Source: Plantago ovata
Lineage: Eukaryota > Streptophyta > Magnoliopsida > Lamiales > Plantaginaceae
Reading direction: 5' to 3'
DNA: 64,000 nucleotides
Assembly: GCA_028274465.1 (NCBI GenBank)
Contig: CM051456.1
Location: 71,038,753 to 71,102,752 of the forward strand
Below, one piece after another: positions 1-11,855 of this stretch. How positions within the stretch are numbered: position 1 is the first letter of the stretch; the number at the start of each line of letters is the position of its first letter. The position numbers and the translations under genes are program-made. The notes under the pieces are model-generated. The model searched no databases, was not told where the DNA came from, and worked only from the letters and a program-made list of their open reading frames with translations.

Positions 1-2378
1 TGAGTTTCAGCAAGCTCATGTTGCACACTTGTTTGTGCTGGTACAATTTCCATTCCTTGAGGAGCTTGAAAAGCATCCTCCATTTGTTCATCCTGAAATA
101 AATGTGAGTTAGATACAAGTACTAAGTTGTCAAACTTAGTTGTATTACCAAAAACTTTAACTACCTGCTGAGCAGGAAGTGTTGATTCTGGTGCAGAGGC
201 TTCAGCAACCGTCTGACTTGCATCTTTAGAAGTCTGTAGAGAGATCATAATTTTAGCAAAAGATTGAGTTTCAGAAATTGAAAATTTGCTTAAGGTTGAA
301 TTAACTACCTGCTGAGGAAGGACAAGTTGTGGCTCAGTCTTTTCAGCATTATCAGCTTCTTCAGTTTCTGGGACCGTTTCTTCAGCAGACTTCTTGGCTT
401 GCTCTGTTTGAGAAAGCTGCGCGGTTTCAACAATCTCCCTTCTCTCTGAAATGACAAGTTGAGCAGAAGCATCTTGACCCTTAAGCTCACTGCTTGTCAT
501 AAAAACATCAATGGATTTGTTAGATGATTCTTCAATATCCAATTCCATCTATTGGCTTAAAGCTTCCAGTACAAGCTGGACTTTTTCAATTGATGTCTTT
601 GGTGAACTGGGGCCAGTATTCTCAGCATCGCGAGATGCGTCGTCGAATAATGCTTCTTGTGTTTCTTCAGCAACTTCTGGGACTTGAACCATTGCTGTCT
701 CAGCAACTGGTTCTTCAGCAACCTGATTAGTTGCTTGTTCAGCAACCATCGTTTCAGCAACGGCAGCTTCAGCAAGTGCCGCGGTTCTTATATCAGCAGC
801 GATATCAGTAACCGGTTCAAGAGTTGGGTCATCAAGATTATCTACAATGTAGATATCTGGGACTTGGGCAGGAATTTCATTTCCACTGCCTTGTGGTCTA
901 TTCACAGTAGAAGGATCAACATTAAGTTGATTGTTGAAGGCTTCCGCAAACACTTCAACGTTGCTGACATAGGTTTCAGTAACCACCTTGTCAATATCTA
1001 CTGGAGTTTGCTTTTCAGCAACTGCTTGGGAATCGTCCGAGAGATCATGGACAATTGGTACTGACTTGCGAGCCAGTGTTTTCTTTCTCGGATTATTTGT
1101 TCGTTTTCTCTTGGGGACGGGGTTTGCTGATGACGATGCAGTCTGAGTGTCGTCATCAGCTTTCCTCTTTTTCTTCTTGGATTTCTCCAGTTTCCCAGCA
1201 GAGGCGTCAGTAGTTGAATTTTCAGCAACGGGTGTAGTGGTGTCAGCATGATCACCATCTACAGCAGTTTCATCTCTGTCACCACCATCTACAGCAGTTT
1301 CATCTCTAAGTTGCTGAGTAGTGACATTTGCAGCTGTTGTATACCTTTCTTTCTGGCTTGTGCTGACAGCATTTGCAGCTGTTGTCTTCTTAGATTTTCA
1401 AGTTTCTTGCCAGCAGTCTTAGGTACATTCTGCTTGTAGAAGGCTCTTCCACATTGCATACAGATTTTTTGATTGGCAATGGGTTTCTCAGCTGAATCAT
1501 GAAATGTTCAAGCTTAAAGTATATCTTTATTCCATACATAACTGGGAAGGAAGGTGAGACTTTGTTGTCTTCCACCTTAACCTTGAACTTAGTAACACAA
1601 TCAACAAGTCTGTTGAAAATGTACTTAGCCCAGTTGAGCTCCGTTTTGTTCTCATAGATATGCATCAGCAGCGGCCACCTTCTCAGGCCTACTTGGTCTA
1701 TTCCTCCAACTTGGGAGTCCAAGACTTTGATTAGTAGCAGAGCTACTAGACCAAGTGAATGGCAGAGATGCTTCCTCTTAACGTGCTTTGTCCAAGTCAC
1801 GGGAGCAATCTCTCCTTTCTTCATTTTCTCATTTATGACGTCACTGTAGAAGGCTTCAATTTCTTCATCAGTGGCAGTGACGTCATCTTCAGTTCCAGTG
1901 GTTGGAATCTGAAAGATTTCCGCTAAATCAGTCCATTTCAGGACGATTTGCGTGTTCTGAACTGTAGTAAAGATCACTTTTCAGTTACTCCTTTACTATC
2001 AGTTAGGGACTGGATTTCTGCATTGTTGTAGAACTCCATAGTATCTAACATGCTCACTTGCTTAGGGCGAGCAGTTATAAAATGAATGAGGCCTTGTTGC
2101 TTGATGAATTCAAGCGCCTCTTCATTGTCACCGTCCAATTCTTGTTCATAGAAGTATCGGATATACTTCTCTTTAGCAAAGCCACCCCATTGCATCATCA
2201 TCTCACACTTTGCAGTGTCAAGATATGAAGGAGGCATGGGTTTCTAAGTGATTCTGTCGTTTTTCAACACAACTTTCGCTGTGCTTGGTGCCGGAGTAGT
2301 CACCGGAGCAGTGCGTTTCTCAGCACTTTCAACCTTAGACGACTTGGAGGTCTTAGATGATTGTCTTTTCGGTGCCAT
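1..2378 (-). pseudogene. third ORF of copia copy A (plant-transposon-domain protein), broken
   Basis: The start ATG at 2378 encodes a basic, Ser/Lys-rich N terminus (MAPKRQSS...). A conserved globular part follows, with FYNNAEIQ, VIFTTVQNT and a Leu-rich RRWPLLMHI region, then a long acidic, Val-Ala-Glu-rich tail. The pattern resembles the putative plant transposon protein domain (PF20167 type) found in extra ORFs of plant LTR elements. It is sometimes loosely called env-like, but I see no signal peptide or membrane segment. Damage includes a TAG at 2246-2244, loss of one A in an A-run near 1975-1980, and a further frame change near 1430-1470. The tail continues through 986-549 to the window edge. 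The plus-strand copy at 60274 is better preserved. Confidence 0.75.
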
Positions 2379-2842
2379 TTCTTTATATAGAGAAGAAAAT
2401 GTGTACGAAAAAGAGAGTTTTCTTTTTGACCGGAGGTACAGTAGATTCAGGCTAAAATTTGCAGAGAAAGGAAACTCAATCAATTTGAGTTTTCAGCAAG
2501 GGTAAAACAGAGAAACAGTGGCGTTAGTGGAGCCTTTGCATTAAATGCGTAGTGGCCCACTACCAAAAACCGTCAGAGCACTCTCTCTCTTTGATATGTT
2601 AACCGTTAGATCAATAACTCCTTTTAATCAATGGCCACAATTGTATTTCATGTCATGATTATTATGAGTTTATCTGTGCCCGATTAACGTCACAAATTGA
2701 TTTTAACGAGATTTATGGGATTAGATTGCTTGCTGAAATAGACAAGAATCTTTTCAGCGAGTTTGCATAAATAGCCTAGATACTTGCTAAAAGTTCACCC
2801 TTACTTAGATATCTCATATTTTCTTAAGTTTAAAAGATATTT

Positions 2843-3197
2843 CTGAGTTCCCGTATCAGTAAATTCTTTTGTACTTTAGATATCCTTTGGTAAAATCTGA
2901 GAAATGAGTTTTGCTCTTTTTCTGAGTTCCCGTCTCAGAATATTCCCTTGATACTTGAATACCTGTTTCAGTATCTTTGATTGTCTGAATACCCGTTTCA
3001 GAAATCTTTGAGGTTTTTCTCTTACTGAGTACCTGTCTCAGCAAGTGATCAAGTTTCCTAACAAATACCCATTTTGAAGGAATTACTTGCTGAATGCCTG
3101 TTTCAGCAATCATGTAGTGACCTATCATTTCTTAGAAGAAATTAGTGGACGGAGCTTTTAAGTAAGAATACTTTGGCTTGATGAATACCTGTTTCAG
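2843..3197 (-). repeat. array of seven 17-nt hairpin motifs between pol and ORF3 (copy A)
   Basis: Seven copies of CTGARACRGGNAYTCAG lie on the sense strand at 3197-3181, 3106-3090, 3041-3025, 3001-2985, 2971-2955, 2938-2922 and 2859-2843. The 5-nt arms can pair around a 7-nt loop whose ACRGG core is conserved. The motifs occur in different reading frames, so they are not simply a peptide repeat. Four of them give the peptide ETGIQ or ETGTQ in the 90-codon frame 3128-2856. The same seven, in the same order, are present in the plus-strand copy. Confidence 0.8.
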
Positions 3198-3217
3198 CAT
3201 TCTGCCAATTGTATCCT

Positions 3218-6200
3218 TTATTGAGGTAATTCAATCAATCCAAGGTTATACCTTAGCATTGCGAATCTATTATCTGGTAGGGGCTTGGTAAAGATGTCAG
3301 CAAGTTGATCATCAGTACCTACTTTCACAACCTCAATATCTCCCTTTTCCACATGATCTCTAATGAAATGATGTCTAATATCAATGTGCTTAGTCCTTGA
3401 GTGAAACTTAGGATTTTGCGTGATAGCAATAGCACTCGTGTTATCACAAAAGATTGCTGTTTTCTTTGCAGAAATACCATAATCTCTTAATTGTTGCTGA
3501 ATCCATAGGATTTGAGCTGTGCAACATCCACCCGCAATGTACTCAGATTTAGTAGATGAATTGGCAACACAGGTTTGTTTCTGGCTGAACCATGATATTA
3601 TAGTACCCAAAAACTGACAAGTTCCAGAGGTACTTTTTCTATCAAGAGTTGATCCTCCATGATCAGCATCAGAGTAACTTACCAACTCAAGTCCTGAATC
3701 TTTAGGATACCATAATCCAACATTGACTGCACCTTTGACATATTTCAGTATCTTAATTGCCTTTTTGTAGTGTGATTCTCTTGGATCAGATTGGAATCTT
3801 GCACACACACAAACAGCATACTGAATGTCAGGTCTACTTGCTGTTAAATACAACAAGGAACCAATGAGCTTCCTATACTTGTGTTCTTCAACACTTTTAT
3901 CTTCTTTAGTATAGCCCAATTTGGTACCAACACTCATAGGGATCTTTTCAGGTTTCTCTTCCTCTTTGATCCTAAACTTTATGAGCATTTCTTTCGCATA
4001 CTTTGCTTGATTTATGAATATTCCATCTTTGAGTTGCTTGACTTGCAATCCTAGGAAGTAATTCAATTTTCCCATCATACTCATTTCAAATTTGTTTGTC
4101 ATGAGTTTGGCAAAATCATCACAAAGTTGCTTGTCCTTAGATCCAAAAATTATGTCATCCACATAAATTTGAACTAAGAGTATTTTACCATCATGGTTCA
4201 TGGTAAATAAGGTTTTATCAACTTCACCTTTCTTGAAACCATTATCCAGCAAGAACTTAGCCAAGGTATCATACCATGCTCTTGGTGCTTGCTTTAGACC
4301 ATATACAGCTTCCTGAAGCTTGTATACCATCTTGATTTCTGAGGGAAGTTCAAAGCCAGGGGGTTGTTCTAAGTAGACTTCTTCAGCATACTCACCATTC
4401 AAGAATGCACTTTTAACATCCATTTGGTAAACAATGAAGTCATTGTGAGCAGCAAAGGCCAAGAAAAGCCTAATTGCATCCAATCTTGCAACTGGTGCAT
4501 AAGACTCATCATAGTCCAATCCTTCAGTCTGACAGTAACCTTGAGCAACTAAACGTGCTTTATTTCTTGTTACTTCACCAGACTCACTCAACTTATTTCT
4601 GAACACCCACTTTGTACCAATAGCTTTCTTGCCTTCAGCAAGTGGTACAAGTTTCCAGACTTTGTTTCTTTCAAATTGATCCAGTTCTTCTTGCATTGCC
4701 TTGATCCATTCAGAATGCTTTAAAGCTTCTTCTATGGTTTTAGGTTCAATTTCTGAAATAAAGCAAGAGAACAATGATTTTACTTCTACAATAGTTGCTT
4801 CTTCAGCAAGTCCATGATCAGAAACTTTGGATCTAGTCACTTGGCGTTTATCAATATCACCAATCATATCCGTAGAGGGATGATCTCTAATCCATTTATT
4901 AACAGGTTTTCTGCTCGTTGGATCTAGATATGTTTGCTCATCGGCATGTGACTCCTCAGCATGTACTTGTTCAGTACTACTGGGATTTTGTGTCTCTGTT
5001 GAGATTGGTTCATCAGCAACTGCTTGTTCAGCATTGCTAGATTGTGGTAACTCATCAGCAGGCACAGGAGGTTGCATAGTTTCAACAACTTCCGGAGCAA
5101 CTGTGTCTTTTGCTGGAAATTCCTTGTCGTGAACTATATTTATCTTGTCATGACTTGGGGGAGGAGAGTCATTGTCAGAATCATCATTTAGTTCAATTGA
5201 CTTGATTTGCCTAGCATTAGATTCAGTTCTTTACTCATGTATGATTAACTTTTTCATACATTCTGATATTTCTTCTTCAGCAGGCACTCCTTGTGTCTTT
5301 TCGTAGAATACAACATGCACTGATTCTTCGATCTTTTGTGCCTTTTTGTTGTAAACTCTATAAGCTTTACTATGCAAAGAGTAACCGAGAAATATCGCTT
5401 CGTCTGCCTTTGGTTGAAATGTTCTTAGGTATTCTCTACCGTTATTAAGAACGAAACACTTACAACCAAATACTCTTAGATGAGTGATATTAGGAGGCCT
5501 TCCAACAAACAATTCATAAGGAGTTTTGTTGTATTCCTTAGTAATCAAATATCTGTTTTGAGTGTAACAGGCGGTATTAATCGCTTCAACCCAGTAAGCC
5601 TCACTTATTTCAGTGTCAGCAAGCATTGTTCTTTCGGCTTCTTTCAGGGTACGATTCTTCCGTTCAGCAACACCGTTTTGTTGTGTTGTCCTTACTGAGG
5701 ATAACTGATGTTGTATGCCTTTTGAAGTGCAATACTCAGTTATGTACTGGTTTACAAACTCAGTACCATGGTCTGTCCTTATGACTTTTACCTTGTCATT
5801 TTTCATGACTTTCAAGTTTATTCAGCAAGCTAGGTATTTCAGTCCTAGTTTCAGATTTGTGCTTGATAAATACTACCCAAGTGAATCTTGAATAGTCATC
5901 TACCACCACGAGACCATACTTCTTACCAGCATAGCTTGTTGAAGAAGATTCAAACAAGTCCATGTGCAAGAGTTGTAAAGGTTTTGTAGTTGACTGTACT
6001 GCCTTGTTCTTGAAAGAAGATTTGGTTTGCTTTCCTTGCTGACAAAAATTGCAAACACCATCCTTCTTAAACGTAAACTTAGGTAATCCAACTACAAGTG
6101 CCTTTTTAGACAGCTTATTTAGCGTCTTGAAGTTTAGATGACTTGTTCGTTTATGCCATAACCATGCTTTTTCAGCAAGGCAATCGTGATCTGAGACAAG

Positions 6201-6599
6201 GCATTTTTCAACGATTGCTGAAGACCAATCTACGGTGTACAAGCCTCCTGATCTTCTTGCAATCATAATAACCTTTTTAGTCTCGAAATCTATAAGTTTA
6301 CATTCATCACTTTTGATTTTGATGAAGTATCCTTTGTCAGCAAACTGACTCATGCTGAAAAGATTAAACTTAAGATTTTTGACATAAAGAACTCCTGTAA
6401 TGGTAATGCATCCTAACTTCGCGTCACCATAGCCTTTTGTAGAACCAGATCCTCCACCAGCCAACCTTATTGTTGGACCTTTAGACCACCGTCTATAGTT
6501 TATAAGGTTATTCTTGTTGCCCGTCATGTGCTTTCCACAACCACTATCAAAGTGCCAGATTGCATCGTTTGTCTCCGTGGCTGAAGTCTGCACAATCAA
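3218..6599 (-). pseudogene. copia pol: protease, integrase, reverse transcriptase, RNase H (copy A)
   Basis: The order is protease with a D-S-G active site (WHFDSGCGKHM, near 6555), a GAG-pre-integrase zinc region (HKRTSH...CNFCQQGK), and an integrase core with three acidic residues (HMDLFES, RTDHGTEF, and E in QNGVAERKN). Next come RT with [12 protein letters not shown] and YVDDIIFGS, and RNase H with [17 protein letters not shown], ending at ELPQ. The 3218-5077 segment alone is an open 619-codon RT/RNase H frame. There are two lesions: a one-base insertion near 5815 (integrase) and CAA to TAA at 5231-5233. The frame lies out of register with the gag C-terminal part, and a good 3' splice site (TTGATTGTGCAG) abuts its first codons. 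See the splicing finding. Confidence 0.93.
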
Positions 6600-6610
6600 G
6601 AGAAAACAAG

Positions 6611-7785
6611 TTAATTATCCAATATTGGATGTCCATTAACATGTTCAAGAATGCGTCCAGTGGAAACCCAAGTCTTAATTTTTTCAACTTTGACTTGTTT
6701 TCTACTTGCTGAGGAACTAGGAGGTTTTGAGCTGAAAGACTTTTGATTCGTGCTGATCAAGTCCACTTTCTGATGTGGTGTCTTGCTCGGTTGACCTTTT
6801 TGCTGAACATACTTTTCAGTAAGTTCTTTTCTAGCAAGGTTCTTTCTAGCCCTAGCATTTAGAGTCTTTTCAGAACTCTTAGGCTTGATTTTGTTCATCT
6901 CTTTGAAGTATCTTTGCTGACTTTGCTTATACTCGTGAAAAAGTTGACTTTGCTTGGTTTTGAAACCGAGTCCACTTTTCGGAGAATGCTGAGCTTTTGT
7001 GTCAGCAACCTTACTTGATTCAGGTTTGTCAGCAAGGGTCTTCTGATTACTTTTAGTAATCTTGCGTTTTGACTTAACAAATTGCTTTTCAGCAACTTGT
7101 TTGGCGGAATGCTTTACAACATCCTTCTTCTTTACAGTTTGGTTCTCAGCAACCTGTTTTCCTTTTAAAGTCTTGTTACTTTGAGTAGCAACAGCGGGAT
7201 TTACGGTCGTAGGTACTTGATTGCATGTTTCAGCAACCTTAGATTGACCAAACTGATAGAGTTCTGGTTGACCACTATCAGTAGCACGTACGAAGGAAAT
7301 CGGTGATTTGTCTTTACTCAAGATTTCTACGTCATCACCTTCATACGTTGCACCTATACCTTGTTCCTGAGATGGATCTCTCAAATAAGAGTTTAGTTCA
7401 GTCAGCGTATTACTTGCGTCAGCATAAGATTTGAAATTGATTTTCATCTTTTTCATTTCTTGGATTTCAGCAAGTAACTTTAGAATTGAGGACTGATACT
7501 CTTCCAATTCTAATGCCATTTGAGAATTCTTCTCTGTAGCTTCAGCAATCAACTTCTTAAGACGCCTTATTTCAGCATCCTTTTCTTCTGTCTCTTCCTT
7601 CAGCAAGATATACTTTTCAGTAGTCTGCTTGGTCAGAGTTTCAGCAATTTGTAGTTTCTCTTGCTGTCTACTCAGAGTTTTCTCAAATCTTTCGATTTCT
7701 CCTTGAATCTTGTCAAGGTCAATCTCGTCTTCACTTTCTGAGTCTGAGTCAGAGGTAGGGTTGTTTACCTGACCGGCCATGAGGC
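6611..7785 (-). CDS. C-terminal coiled-coil part of copia Gag (copy A)
   Basis: This is an open segment of about 390 codons beginning at CLMAGQVNN, just inside the nested insertion. The first part, roughly residues 10-140, is acidic and heptad-rich (IQGEIERFEKTLSRQQEKLQ...), a long predicted coiled coil. The remainder is Lys/Gln/Ser-rich with repeated KQVAEKQ. It ends at HPILDN followed by a stop. Coiled-coil Gag is characteristic of Sireviruses. It is the direct continuation of the gag segment at 19277-18036, from which it is separated by the insertion. This whole segment coincides with the candidate 1181-nt intron 7768-6588. Confidence 0.8.
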
Positions 7786-9041
7786 AGAACTGTAAGAAAA
7801 TATGGTCAGAGTTACCCCTAGGGTACACAACGGAATTTCAAAAATTTTCTTAACATACAGGTTAATTGATTATGCATATGTCCTATATATATAAACACGT
7901 CAATTAGAAGACTAACCTTACTTCCAAAGCAGCTTCCAGGTCTTCGTAATAATCCGGTGTATCTTCTCCTTCGCCGAAGTCGAAGATATCTGCAATACTC
8001 TGATTATCTGCAAGACAATAAGAGTTAGTTTCCAGCTCCTAGAACCTCAACCTTGGTATCCACGGATGAACAGCCTATCGGAAAAATGCTAGGATATTCT
8101 TTGTGTGACCAAGAAGACGGGGCGGCAATTCCTCCGGTGAGGTGGCGCGCGCGGATGACTATAGAGGAGGGGAGAGTTTTTATTTTCTCTAAGAAAACTG
8201 GGTAGAATGACTGTGAAAGTCTATTTCAAAAACTCTCTAATAGTCTACTATATATAGTAGTTAATAGAAGCCTAAAACATAAGCAATTAGACTTCGTAAA
8301 GGAATAACAATCTAATTCTTATCGCACAAGGAAACCAATATCAAGTCTAGATTCATTCCCAATCAAATCAAAACTCAATCATGAAAATCTAACTTATCCC
8401 TTGGACTTCTAGCTAACGCGCACGCGCCCAGTCCTACGGGAGATAGGAAATTGGGACACACTTACAGTTCTAAGGCAATTCAAACTCCAAGTAGATTTTG
8501 CCCAAGTGCATATGCTAATTCTAAATTAACATATCCTTTCAAATCAAACCTCTATTATATTTCCAAAATATAATCTTTAATTGTATTTACATAAAATACA
8601 ATTAATTTGCCAATTCAATTAATAATTCCAAATCATTAATTGAGCCACCAAATATTATAATTAATTTCAAATCAATTATAATCCATCAATCACAATTAAT
8701 TCCAAATTAATTGTGATTCCGTCTTCAAGGATATTCTGATAGACTGAATCACCACATAGTGTGACCCATAGGGCCTCATCGTATTAAGCAAGTCCTAGAC
8801 TAGGCAACATGGAATTCCTAGACGGTTCCATTTGCAATATTAATACATGGGGACATTTGAGAGGTTTTTCAAAGCTAACCCTTTCGTTGCGAAGTCTGTT
8901 GCGTTCAACGCGGCGATGGTAACGTCCCTTCATCTGATTTGCTCGAATGTATCTAAGATCGATGAAGTGTCTATCCCAATAATACATCCACGGGCGTCTC
9001 AGGGAGTTGCTTGGTTAAGCTATACTTATGACCATCATAAT

Positions 9042-10296
9042 TGATGATGCAGGGATTGTCGGGTCCCAATCAAGCAAATAAATTTGTTATTTAGCCAAAG
9101 GCAATTCACAACTACAACGAAAACCGTAGTGTAGCAGTAGAATAACCTAGAGTGTCGATCTCTAAGGACTATAACTAGCTTTATCTAATCTAATTTAGAA
9201 TATAAAACAGCAGACGGCTTAGCAAAGGTTTTTCTTAACAGATAACGGAGATTGGTGATAGTATGGTCCTTCAAAGCATAACGGGTTAATAATCATGCAT
9301 AAATTCCTCGGTTTTGCATGGAGATCTTTGATCAATGAATTGTCCTGTTGTAATTATCAAACACTACGAAGATATTGATTTAGATAGGTCGAAGACCAAT
9401 GAATTGTCCAATTGTGTGTAATAATTAATCAACAATACAAAGATATAGATTTAGATAGATCAAAGAAATAAAGCAATAACACGGAGTATAATGCGCGATA
9501 TAGCCATTAGCATAATTATCAACCCTTCGCTAAGAATTCACATACTATCACCAACGAGAAGTTTAGCTACTCATAGTTGTCATGCAATCAACAGAAATCA
9601 TAGAAGAAAACATGTTGAAAGATATATAAAAATAAGTAGAAAAACTGTAAGATACAATGTTACCGAAGGTTGTCAGTCTCCGAAGAATCGCGATCTTACA
9701 AGCTCCAAACTGCTATGAAAAAGTATCTCCTAAGCTACGAACCTCCAGAACAGGCTCTGGGAAGTTCCTACCTAAAACTACAGAGAAAGGTGAGAGAATA
9801 GGTCTGGAAAAGTATGAAAAACGGAGAAAAACTGAGCAACTATATATAGGCTTCGAATTAGTGTGGGGCGAAGGGCCCCATACACCGGGCGAGTCGCCTG
9901 GTGTGGGGCGATTCGCCCCACATCCCGGGCAATTTGCCCGAGAGTATTTTTCGTGAATTTACGCGTTTTCGACGCGTTTTTGGATTTCTTCCCCTTTTCG
10001 GACTCGGTTTCTGACTTCTAGTGGCCTTCTAACCTCCAGATTCGACCCCTAGACTTCAAATCCTATCCGGAAACCTTCAGATACTCCAAATAGGCTTCTG
10101 GAACACCAATTCCTTGTCAACTTCAATATAATTGCCCAGAAAACCTCGTTTTTCAACCAAAACCTGTAAAATAAAAACTAAAGGGAAACGTGACACTATT
10201 CTAATAAAATGCACTAAAATATAGCTAAATTAACATAGAGGATAGCTAAAATAGGTGAAAAAGACTCAAATGAAAGTGTAAAATACACATTCATCA
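9042..10296 (-). repeat. 3' LTR of family 1 gag-only element
   Basis: The LTR starts TGATGAATGTG and ends TGCATCATCA on the sense strand and is 1255 bp long, the same as its partner. A TATA box (CTATATATAG on sense, 9838-9852) lies immediately downstream of a cluster of GC-rich palindromes (9859-9945) built from GGGGCGANTCGCCCC-like words. That arrangement suggests promoter-proximal sites. Confidence 0.9.
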
Positions 10297-11855
10297 AACT
10301 CCCCAAACCGAACTTTTGCTTGTCCTCAAGCAACTAAGCTAGACTCTAATGCAAAAAATAATGCAACACATAAAATGAAGTCTCATGCAAAATAAAATGA
10401 ACTAATCTACTGAATCTATCAAACAACATATGAACAAAAACCATATAAATCAAAACATGAATATAGGTTGAAGAATGCCTCGATTGACTCATACACATCC
10501 ACATAAGCACTTATGTCAAGACAAGATAGTCTCTCGTAACATTCTCTACCTGGACCTAGTCAGTGACGACGTAATGAAACATGTTAAGATACGAATGGTC
10601 GTCCCGTGCCTATGAAACTGAGGACTTACTACTGTTCACCAAGTTTAAGACTTTCCTCAAAGAGGTCGAACCAGTACTGGCTCTCATCAAACGAAGGAGG
10701 GTTCCCTATAAAAGATAACACTCCCCTATTCTACCCATCACTCAAGCAAATTCTTAAACTATTCACCACTTCCGGAATGGCAGGACGAGGGTGGTCTAGA
10801 AAAGATGACACTCAAAAACAAAAGACAAAAATAGAAAATTACAACACGATTACGAACATTACAAGAATTGGAAAATGAGACACAACACTTTGCTAAACTG
10901 CTATTTGGCTTTTTTTTGGACCCTTCTTTGCTTTTTTGGGGTCTTTTCTTTTTTTTCTTTTTTTTTTCTTTCCAGTTTCTTTTTTTTTCTTTCCAGTTTC
11001 TTTTTTTTTCTTTTTTCCTGGAAATTTTTCTTTCTTTTTTTTCTATTTTTTTTAGCCAGCAGTAGCATAACGAAAAGTGAAACAAAAATGACAAACGACT
11101 TCCCCAAACCTATTCGAAAGAATAGGTTGGAGTACAGAATTTACGAGAAAGGAAAAATAAACTCACAACACAGAAATGAAAAACGAAAAACAAGTCTACG
11201 ATGGTGTAACCCCCTCCCCAAACCTATTCGAAAGAATAGGTTATAAACAAAGGATCACACAACCTCACACTACCTCCTTCCTAGGCATTTAGCAACCTCA
11301 AAGCATGGTGAAGACTTGTTGCCTCTTAGGTACATAATTACTCGGGAAAACAACCATAAGACCCTAACATGCATCATCCTATTATAAACGCCTTCGTGAA
11401 CCGCAGTAGTGAAAACACCACTAAGTGATGTCGAGACTACCAAGCTTAACTAAGTGCAATACATAAATGTGACAAGCCAAGCGAGAAAAACCTCAAACAA
11501 ATTCATAGAGATGAAGCATATGATTAATGGCATAGTTAGTTAATTTACCCAACAAAAAAGTTCAACAAATTCGGCAATAAACTCCATATAAAACATGCAA
11601 GACTATCCTAGGATGAATGTAGTGAATGCAACCTAAAAAACTAAGAAAGCAGTAAAAGTGCAAATGCAAATGCAAACAAAGAACAAGATACTAATCAACA
11701 CAAAGCCAAACAATACTTAACATCGCGGTTCACATCCCATCCCCCTTATGATTCTTAAGCTAGCCCCTAGCAAAAGAGAATGAGTAATAAGAAGTGATAC
11801 TAGATGTTACCGAACAGTTTGGCCTCGGTTGGCTGAGAGTGGACATGTGAAAAGA
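10297..11855 (-). other. long non-coding block with purine tracts and hairpin modules (family 1)
   Basis: There is no credible gene here. Next to the 3' LTR lies the polypurine tract (sense GGTTTGGGGAGTT). Plus-strand pyrimidine runs at 10905-11060 become long purine runs on the sense strand. The perfect inverted repeat AACCTATTC-GAAA-GAATAGGTT occurs at 11107-11128 and 11221-11242. Each copy is followed on the sense strand by TTTGGGGAGG or a variant, echoing the true polypurine tract. Several words, such as CCCGTGCCTATGAAACTGAG near 10606, recur in the family 2 element and in the second family 1 copy. Confidence 0.8.

Noticed and set aside
1..2378. True retroviral-type envelope gene downstream of pol
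   Set aside because: The third ORF has no signal peptide, transmembrane segment or cleavage site visible. Its domain fits a plant transposon-associated protein instead.
10868..11107. Open frames of poly-Phe or poly-Lys in both directions
   Set aside because: They are translations of the long T/C (purine on sense) tract of the family 1 element, not genes.
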